Positions 1 to 5,571 of a stretch of DNA of 6,427 nt are shown here, piece after piece; the first letter of the stretch is position 1, and each line of letters opens with the position of its first letter. The stretch comes from Bacteroidota bacterium (GTDB lineage Bacteria; Bacteroidota; Bacteroidia; Bacteroidales; UBA10428), in NCBI GenBank assembly GCA_024640925.1, contig JAHEEB010000254.1:1-6427 (forward strand), read 5' to 3'. The position numbers and the translations under genes were made by a program. The notes beneath the pieces were generated by a model. That model worked only from the letters and a program-made list of their open reading frames with translations. It had not been told where the DNA came from and made no database searches.

Positions 1-639
1 GAAAGACAAAATAACCGGCACGGTTACTGAGGCATTTGCCGGATAGATGATGTCCATGTGCAGGGTATCTCCTATGGTATATTGAGCAGGGGTGTTGTAG
101 ACTGTTGGATTGTCCCTGAAATAGGGCACATTGCGCGCAATCCGGTATCCCTCGAACAGAACATAGGATTTATATTGCGAACAGTTGCTGTACCCACAGA
201 ACGTTCCGGCTGCAATGGCATCATTAATCGCAATAATGTCTGCATTGATGGCTGGCGAAATGGCATTAACGTTGTTTGCATAATTCAGTTCGATAACCCG
301 ATAGCCTTGGGAAAGTAACCAGGTAACATCTGTGGCATTACTGTTTCCACCAATTTTACTAAAGCCCAGATTCTCGAGATAGACTACAGTTAAGTATTTG
401 CCAGCAAAATCTCTGACGGGTGAAACGGCTTCGGTTGATGTATAAACGATGTTTGTACCTGTAACTTTGCTGGCCCATTTTCCAGTGGCTGTCCAGGAAG
501 TGGCAGGTAGGGTAAGCAGAAGTACCCCTGTTATTATTGATCGCAAACGAAAACCGATTGCTAAATTTCTCACCCATTGAGCTAAAGACCTAAGTCTTTT
601 TTCCAAGTGTAGTGATATATTCGATGTTTTTTGGTTCAT
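1..639 (-). CDS. Secreted protein, probable alpha/beta-hydrolase (esterase-like), N-terminal part
   Basis: This frame is open from an ATG at 639-637 to the left edge (213 codons), and the C-terminal part lies outside the window. The start is fixed by an in-frame TGA two codons upstream, and no Shine-Dalgarno is visible. An unusually long basic N-terminal stretch (about residues 13-33) precedes a hydrophobic segment at about 35-46 (IITGVLLLTLPA), with possible cleavage near A51, so export is likely. The body includes a strand-like segment GYRVIELNY (112-120), two cysteines (C148, C153) that could form a disulfide, and LHMDIIYPA near 193-201 followed by VPVILSF at the edge. A D-[IV]-Y-x-P segment followed by a P-V-[IV]-L strand is typical of the start of esterase-like alpha/beta-hydrolases. 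The nucleophile elbow and catalytic triad are not in view, so the enzyme class is inferred. The gene is richer in GC than the kinase gene. That it is a real gene is much surer than its function. Confidence 0.82.
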   Translation of the reverse strand, partial: MNQKTSNISLHLEKRLRSLAQWVRNLAIGFRLRSIITGVLLLTLPATSWTATGKWASKVTGTNIVYTSTEAVSPVRDFAGKYLTVVYLENLGFSKIGGNSNATDVTWLLSQGYRVIELNYANNVNAISPAINADIIAINDAIAAGTFCGYSNCSQYKSYVLFEGYRIARNVPYFRDNPTVYNTPAQYTIGDTLHMDIIYPANASVTVPVILSF

Positions 640-818
640 GTTTCAAACATATTTTTCATTCCGCTGTTAAGATAAGTTTTTAAGTCCGGTTTTAAAACAT
701 TATAAATCTCGTCTTTAATACAGATTCCAATTCCTGGACACAATTTCTTTAGTCACTATTGCACGAATACGTTTTCCTATACGAATGTTTCGGCTTTGCC
801 GTTTTATTCATAAGCCTT

Positions 819-890
819 GGTTCGTGTTCTCACGAACCTATTTCATTGTGACATGCAGAGGATTATCTGAAATTTCAGGACTAAAGGTCC
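819..890. repeat. Palindromic element, left copy (REP/MITE-like)
   Basis: This is a direct, imperfect repeat of 1658-1716. The two share a 13-base identical block (TTGTGACATGCAG at 846-858) and a 23-base identical block (864-886). This copy carries extra 5-base inserts at 841-845 and 859-863 plus one extra base at 887. It contains three palindromes: GGTTCGTG/CACGAACC (819-826 with 831-838, perfect 8-bp stem, 4-base loop), CTGAAATTTCAG (867-878, perfect), and GGAC/GTCC around TAAAG (878-890). More small hairpins flank it: CGGC-TTT-GCCG at 791-801, CCTGCAGG at 889-896 and ACCTC-TCT-GAGGT at 938-950. The clustering of palindromes and the second copy suggest a dispersed non-coding repeat of REP or MITE type. 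No transposase is in the window. Confidence 0.72.
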
Positions 891-1069
891 CTGCAGGGTC
901 GAAATCCATTTCTGAAACAAATTTCTATACACATTTAACCTCTCTGAGGTCATTAAACGTTGGGCTTGACTTGACTTAATCAGACCATTATTTATTCTGT
1001 TAAAGGAGATTGACAAAAACCGATTATACTGAAAAGTACTATAATATAATATATAAAACGCACTTCTGG

Positions 1070-1592
1070 CTTCTGGCAGCGCAGGGATATGTTTTATTGC
1101 TAAGAAATGGCCTTCTGGCAGCGCAGGAATATGTTTTGTTGGTAAGAAATGGCCTTCTGGCAGCGCAAGGATATGTTTTGTTACTAAGAAATGGCCTTCT
1201 GGCAGCGCAGGGATATGTTTTTTTGGTAAGAAATGGATTTCCGACAGCGCAGGGATATGGGTATATTGTAAAAGATTCATTTCCGGAGTAGCCAGCATAT
1301 GTTATCTTGTTAAGAGATGGATTTCAGGCCGCGCAGGAATATATGTATATCATAAAAGATGCATTTCCGGCAGGGCTGATATATGTGTATTTGGTCACTA
1401 ATATACTTGAGGTCGGGCTGATGTATGTTTTGTTTAAGAGAAACAGACTTCAAACTGAGCAGATAGATATTCTTTTTACACAAAACATACTTGAAACAAC
1501 GCTGGGATATCTTTTGGTGGAATTATACATACTTGAGGTAAAGCTGAGATATGTTCTGGTAGTATAGAACATTATTCAGGCAGAGTAGAAAT
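1070..1592. repeat. Tandem array of 42-bp units, 12 full copies plus a degenerate half copy
   Basis: The units start at 1070, 1112, 1154, 1196, 1238, 1280, 1322, 1364, 1406, 1448, 1490 and 1532, each exactly 42 bases with no insertion or deletion. A decayed half unit follows at 1574-1592. Units 1-4 differ from one another at only about 3-4 of 42 positions. Units 5-7 are recognisably related, and units 8-12 keep mainly a core near GC[A/T]G..ATATG. The first half of the unit begins TTCTGGCAGCGCAGG. Read in the plus frame each unit gives 14 residues such as LLAAQGYVLLLRNG, with Tyr at position 7 in 11 of 12 units. The only stops within full units are TAG codons at 1289-1291 and 1565-1567. It is not a CRISPR array, since no identical repeat alternates with unrelated spacers. 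It could be a decayed repeat-protein gene, a protein-binding array, or a minisatellite. Confidence 0.9.
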
Positions 1593-1657
1593 CGGGGTTA
1601 GCCTGCAATGTAAAACTTCGATTATCAGACCTCAATCCTTTCTATGCTTCGCCTTAG

Positions 1658-1716
1658 TTTGTGTCCTCACCAACCTATTGTGACATGCAGTATCTGAAAT
1701 TTCAGGACTAAAGTCC
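1658..1716. repeat. Palindromic element, right copy (REP/MITE-like)
   Basis: This is the direct counterpart of 819-890, about 830 bases away on the other side of the tandem array. It keeps the first stem-loop (GTTTGTG/CACCAAC around TCCT) with one mismatched pair, the perfect palindrome CTGAAATTTCAG (1694-1705), and a tighter version of the last hairpin, AGGACT-AA-AGTCCT (1703-1716). It lacks the two 5-base inserts of the left copy. It lies 60-118 bases beyond the kinase stop codon, so the last hairpin could act on the 3' end of the kinase transcript, but no T-tract follows it on that strand and a terminator role is unproven. Confidence 0.7.
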
Positions 1717-1775
1717 TCGCCTAAGAAAGCCATTCGCCGTCCTTTAGAGACTGTGTGAAAATAAACATTGTAAGA

Positions 1776-4547
1776 TTATATATGCTTATTTATTATTGAA
1801 ATCAGATTTTGCGATTTTAATGGTTTGCTGATATAATCAACACAACCCGAATTTATTGCTTTATTTCTGTCGTCAAGGGAAGCATACGCTGTTTGGGCTA
1901 TTATTTTTAAGGTGGGCCGAAACTCCAGTATTCGATGTACCGCCTCATAGCCAGTCATATCGGGCAATCCGATATCCATTAAAACTAAATCCGGTGTATC
2001 TTCAATAACTTTTTTAATGGCTTCATTGCCCGTTATGGCATAATTTAATGCCAATTCGTAAGGTGAAAGAACTTCTCCAATAAATTCAGCGTTATACTTA
2101 TCGTCTTCTACAATTAAAATAGATTTATTTACTAAAACATTATTATCTCTAGGTAGTTCCTCTTTTTGAACGACATCATTTTTAGCAAGACTTAGATTTT
2201 CGATAGTAAAATAAAAAGTTGTTCCTTTTCCTGGTTCTGAATCTAACCAAACATTTCCACCTAAAAGATAAACCAACCCCTTTACAATAGACAATCCTAA
2301 TCCGGTACCTCCAAAAAGAAATTTATCTTCCGTTTCTATTTGAGCAAAACGTTCGAATATATATTTATGCTTTTCTGGCGATATGCCAATACCAGTATCA
2401 GTTACGTAAAAAATTAATTGGTTGTTTGCATCGAGTTTGCATCCTCCTTCAATTTTACCCTTGTTTGTAAATTTGAAAGCGTTATTTATTAAATTAATGA
2501 GTATTTGTTTTAATCGTAATTTGTCGGTATTTATTGACAATCCTTTTATTTCTTCCTGAATAATCAAATCAAATTGAAGATGTTGTTTCTTTAAACGATC
2601 TTGTTGGATTTTGAAGATGGCTTTTAATTCTTCAAACAAGTCAAAAATTTTAACATTTTCGAAACTAACCGATAATTGTCCTGATTCAATTTTTGCAATA
2701 TCGACTATATCATTAAGAATAGCAAGCAAATCTTCACAACGGGAGTTGATTATTTTTGAAAAGTAATCCAGTTTCGTTTGATTATTGTAATGTTTCGCCA
2801 TAAGTTCCGAAAAGCCCATAATGGCATTCATAGGGGTTCGTATCTCATGGCTCATATTTTGCAAAAAAGCTGTTTTTAATCGGTCGCTTTCTTCTGCTTT
2901 TTCTTTAGCAATAATGAGCGCCATTTCGTTCATCTTTCGTTCGGTGATATCTCTGAACAGCCATATTCTCCCATACTTATACCCATCTTTTCCTAAAACC
3001 GGAGCCGAATATCTATCAATAAATGTTCCATTTGTTAATTCAAGTTCGTCTCGGCTAGTTTCTTCCGGATTCTCATTCAGGTAATTTACTTTTTGTAAAA
3101 ATTGCTCCGGATTTTTGTTTAGTTGACTAACATATTGAAGCTGGAATTTGTCATCGATGTTTTCCGAGAGTTCTTTTGGAATATGAAATAATTCGGTCAT
3201 TCGTTGGTTCTGAAAAACCTTCTTGCCATTTTGGTCAATAATAAGAACTCCGTCAATAGTAGTATACAGCAAGGCTTCAAATAAGGCTGTTCTTTGTCGA
3301 AGATCAGAATTAGTTAGTTTGCGCTCGGTGATATCGATAAATGAAACTATTACTTGTTTAATTATATGGTTTACATCAAATTCGGGGAATGCATTTACTT
3401 CAACCCAGACGATATCCTTTGTTAACGGGCGGTTAATTCCTAAAACCTGGTTAATAATTGCAGTTTTTGTTGAAAATACTTTGTTTACAGGATATTCTTC
3501 CGGTGCTAATCTTTTATTTGATTCGTCAAGGAAAAACCAATCCTGATCCAAAGCATCTTTCCCTTCTAATTGTTCCTGTGTAAGGCCTAATAAATTTGTA
3601 GCTTCTGCATTTACAAGAATAATGCTTGTATCGGATGAATGAACCACAATACCAACATGTAAGTTATCAATTAATTGTTTGTAATTCTGTTGGCTCTCTT
3701 CTGCTTTTTTCTTGGCTTTTAGAATTTCCTGTTCGGCATTTTTTTGTTCTGTAATATCTCTGAATTCCACAACCCTAACCATTTTACCTTTGTATGGAAT
3801 ATTTCTCGCTTCCAATCGGATTGGATACTCTTGTCTATCCTTTTTTATGCCCAGGGATTCATATGGTTTTTCATAACCACAAATAATCTTATCCGTTACA
3901 AAAGCTCTCTTGCTTTCAGCAATAAGCAAAAGGCCATCCATCCCTACAAGCTCATCCAGAGAATACCCTGTCATATCCGATAGTCCCTGGTTACAATCGA
4001 GAATTATACCTTTATCATGAATGGCAATACCTCCAAACGAAGCATTGTGTAAAACTTTGAATCTTCGTTCGCTTTCCTCGGTCTTTTCTTTTGCTATATA
4101 TAATTCTTCATTCAGTTGCCTGTATTCTTCGTTTTGTTGTTCTATTTCTTCGTTTTGTTCTTTCAGTGTAAGTTGGGTTTTAAGTAAATCTTTTGTTTTT
4201 TCATCTATCAGAAAAGCAAGATGTTCCTTTTGGTCATTTAACAATTTTTCCTGTTCTATTTTTTCCAGGAGTATGGCAAGCAATTGAATGGCATTTTGGA
4301 AAAGGGAGAGGGTCTCATCGGAAAATAAATCGTTGTTAATATACCTGATATACCCATATGTTTTGGTTACCGTGCAAACAGGTGCTTGTTCTTCGGTATT
4401 TGAATTATTCTCATCGTTCCAGCGAAATAAATGATTTTCGAAAATAGTGTTTAAGCTTTCAATAAAAAGCTTAATAAGCAGCTCTTTGCTTTTTATTTGC
4501 GAGAGATTAGCAGACAACAAAAATAATTCATGTGCGATAGTAGGCAT
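1776..4547 (-). CDS. Cytoplasmic hybrid histidine kinase: GAF-like, three PAS, HisKA, HATPase, receiver
   Basis: This 923-residue sensor kinase would autophosphorylate on a histidine and pass the phosphate to its own receiver. In order it shows a short GAF-like region (about 1-100), a Glu/Gln-rich coiled coil (about 95-160), and three PAS domains (about 160-268, 285-410, 420-538). Each PAS ends in a [FV].DITE[RQ]K-type motif that leads into a linker helix. HisKA has the H-box SHEIRTP with phospho-acceptor H567. HATPase has an N-box around N689 (NLINNAFKFT), G1 DTGIGI (717-722), F-box FERF (731-734) and G2 GGTGLGLSI (746-754). The C-terminal receiver has acidic residues E814/D815/D816, phospho-acceptor D858, T886 and K908. 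All catalytic residues are present, so it should be active. No membrane segment is visible. The ATG lies three codons after the in-frame TAG that ends the MEDS gene, without a Shine-Dalgarno, so coupled translation is likely. The stop is TAA. The receiver has no output domain, so phosphorelay to an unlinked partner is inferred. Confidence 0.97.
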   Translation of the reverse strand: MPTIAHELFLLSANLSQIKSKELLIKLFIESLNTIFENHLFRWNDENNSNTEEQAPVCTVTKTYGYIRYINNDLFSDETLSLFQNAIQLLAILLEKIEQEKLLNDQKEHLAFLIDEKTKDLLKTQLTLKEQNEEIEQQNEEYRQLNEELYIAKEKTEESERRFKVLHNASFGGIAIHDKGIILDCNQGLSDMTGYSLDELVGMDGLLLIAESKRAFVTDKIICGYEKPYESLGIKKDRQEYPIRLEARNIPYKGKMVRVVEFRDITEQKNAEQEILKAKKKAEESQQNYKQLIDNLHVGIVVHSSDTSIILVNAEATNLLGLTQEQLEGKDALDQDWFFLDESNKRLAPEEYPVNKVFSTKTAIINQVLGINRPLTKDIVWVEVNAFPEFDVNHIIKQVIVSFIDITERKLTNSDLRQRTALFEALLYTTIDGVLIIDQNGKKVFQNQRMTELFHIPKELSENIDDKFQLQYVSQLNKNPEQFLQKVNYLNENPEETSRDELELTNGTFIDRYSAPVLGKDGYKYGRIWLFRDITERKMNEMALIIAKEKAEESDRLKTAFLQNMSHEIRTPMNAIMGFSELMAKHYNNQTKLDYFSKIINSRCEDLLAILNDIVDIAKIESGQLSVSFENVKIFDLFEELKAIFKIQQDRLKKQHLQFDLIIQEEIKGLSINTDKLRLKQILINLINNAFKFTNKGKIEGGCKLDANNQLIFYVTDTGIGISPEKHKYIFERFAQIETEDKFLFGGTGLGLSIVKGLVYLLGGNVWLDSEPGKGTTFYFTIENLSLAKNDVVQKEELPRDNNVLVNKSILIVEDDKYNAEFIGEVLSPYELALNYAITGNEAIKKVIEDTPDLVLMDIGLPDMTGYEAVHRILEFRPTLKIIAQTAYASLDDRNKAINSGCVDYISKPLKSQNLISIINKHI

Positions 4548-4553
4548 ATTAAT

Positions 4554-5204
4554 CTAGCTGTTTAAAAATTGAGGAGCATTTTCTGCCAACCACTTATCGG
4601 GGTGAATATAATATGGATTTTGTGTGATGATTCCACCACTTATGCAATAAGGATGTGTTTTTAAAACATTCATAATGATTGCTCCGGAAAATCGGTTGAT
4701 ATTGTATAAACAAATGCTAATCCATGGTTTTCCGGGAATAAAATAATTCAATCTCGATTCGTAAACCATCAAATGTTCAATTCCGGGAATTGCTTCCAAT
4801 GCCCAGGCCATTTCAGCGGTAGCTCTTATGTTTCGTACGCCGTTTTTCTGCGATTGCTCAAAAAAAACATTTAATCCTTTATCCATTTCTATGGGTGAGA
4901 AGGTTCCATTCGGATAATATAAATCTTTAGCACTTTGAATGCTGAAATATTCTGGCATATCAGCATGGCAAGAACATTGCGGATATTTCTTGTAGTACTT
5001 TTCTTTAAATTCATCTGGTGTTTGTTCTACCGGACAATAAAGCTGTAAATCGCCTTTTAAATCGCCTTCTCCAAGAAAGCCAAGTATTATTTCATCTCTT
5101 TCTTCGGTGGTCTCATAAAGACCACACATGTGAACTCCCCAATTACATGTATAATCGCCTATACCTAATTCGAGTTCCGGCTGATTTGATGTTTTAATAT
5201 GCAT
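4554..5204 (-). CDS. Stand-alone MEDS-domain sensory protein (DcmR sensory-domain family)
   Basis: This 216-residue soluble protein is almost entirely one MEDS domain (methanogen/methylotroph DcmR sensory domain). Visible family features are WGVHMCGLYET (22-32, with H25 and C27), the following helix and GFLGEGDLKGD turn (42-52), RATAEMAWALE (127-137) followed by YESRLN (148-153), and CLYNINRFSG (165-174) with a downstream KTHP (182-185). In characterised relatives the domain is the sensory part of regulators such as DcmR, which responds to dichloromethane; other members sit beside kinases. The ligand here is unknown. It has no kinase, DNA-binding or membrane segment, so it presumably works with the kinase gene six bases downstream, probably by binding a ligand and influencing the kinase. 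Additional cysteines (C20, C57, C77, C79, C165, C187) are notable. An in-frame TAA two codons upstream of the ATG fixes the start. The stop is TAG, in the same frame as the kinase. Confidence 0.92.
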   Translation of the reverse strand: MHIKTSNQPELELGIGDYTCNWGVHMCGLYETTEERDEIILGFLGEGDLKGDLQLYCPVEQTPDEFKEKYYKKYPQCSCHADMPEYFSIQSAKDLYYPNGTFSPIEMDKGLNVFFEQSQKNGVRNIRATAEMAWALEAIPGIEHLMVYESRLNYFIPGKPWISICLYNINRFSGAIIMNVLKTHPYCISGGIITQNPYYIHPDKWLAENAPQFLNS

Positions 5205-5571
5205 AACTTACCGAATTAAATAGTCCTCTATTAAAATTACAAAAAACCACCTTCAATTACAATAATTTATTCTACTTATGACTGATAAGACTAAATGCGA
5301 CTTTCGGGGTAGGGAAAACTATTTCTGATTATGGTTGGAAGTTCTGAAACGATAAATTACACAACACGTTTGATGTATACAATTGAAAACCAAAAAACCG
5401 CTTTAAGGTCAACAATCTGCAGCATAATTAGTATTAGAAACAGGATTAAAACAATTTAAAAAATCTGAGGAAAAATAGTCAGTTTTTCTTCGCTGCGAAT
5501 TTAAATTTACTGATTTTGACTGTCGGGATTGTTTCTTTGTTACGATTATTAACCTTATTAAAAATTGAAAT
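5205..5571. other. Divergent intergenic region
   Basis: These 367 AT-rich bases lie between the start of the MEDS-kinase unit (leftward) and the start of the FG-GAP gene (rightward), so both promoters should be here. I found no exact Bacteroidota-type -7 element (TAnnTTTG) on either strand, only weak partial matches: TAATTCGG just upstream of the MEDS start on the minus strand, and TTTG about 19 bases before TAAAAATTG upstream of the FG-GAP start. No gene, RNA or strong hairpin was recognised. Confidence 0.6.

Larger units (their letters stand above)
640..1775. other. Gene-free, repeat-structured intergenic region
   Basis: This stretch of 1136 bases separates the start of the hydrolase-like gene from the stop of the kinase gene. 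I see no convincing gene on either strand. Open frames here (for example minus 1298-843 and plus 1010-1291) consist mainly of the 42-bp tandem units, which keep any frame open because 42 is a multiple of three. From left to right it holds plain AT-rich sequence (640-780), a palindrome-rich element (about 782-950), a short AT-rich lead-in (951-1069), the tandem array (1070-1592), a spacer, a second copy of the palindromic element (1658-1716), and a tail to the end of the kinase gene. Confidence 0.75.

Noticed and set aside
58..577. Short open frames on both strands inside the left-edge gene
   Set aside because: They overlap a longer frame running to the window edge with a signal peptide and a protein-like composition, and are shadows of it.
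644..651. Exact TAnnTTTG -7 element (TATGTTTG on the minus strand) upstream of the hydrolase-like gene
   Set aside because: It ends only four bases before the ATG, which would give a nearly leaderless transcript, and no TTTG-type -33 element lies at the expected distance. It may be chance.
1010..1291. Plus-strand open frame as a present-day gene
   Set aside because: The only start is a TTG with its purine-rich site one base away, and the frame stops in mid-array. It is kept only as a possible relic.
843..1298. Minus-strand open frame of 151 codons with a HIPALPEGHFL-type repeat
   Set aside because: It is open because the tandem unit is a multiple of three. It starts inside a repeat unit, then runs into the left palindromic element and ends there, and no credible start region or family is seen.
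1070..1592. CRISPR array
   Set aside because: The whole 42-base unit repeats, with no identical repeat alternating with unrelated spacers, and no cas gene is present in the window.
1289..1654. Recoding of TAG as a sense codon
   Set aside because: Several TAG codons interrupt otherwise open frames (1289, 1565, 1586, and between MEDS and kinase), but the kinase has no internal TAG, and the TAG in unit 6 falls at an Ala/Gly position of the repeat, not the Gln position. No suppressor tRNA is in the window.
1703..1716. Intrinsic terminator for the kinase gene (AGGACT-TT-AGTCCT on the minus strand)
   Set aside because: The stem is good, but no T-run follows on that strand, and the same hairpin belongs to the repeated palindromic element.
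2821..4287. Plus-strand open frames opposite the kinase gene
   Set aside because: They lie wholly within the strongly supported kinase coding region and show no family features.
5278..5328. Tiny plus-strand frame in the divergent intergenic region
   Set aside because: It has only 16 codons, no ribosome-binding context and no recognisable feature.
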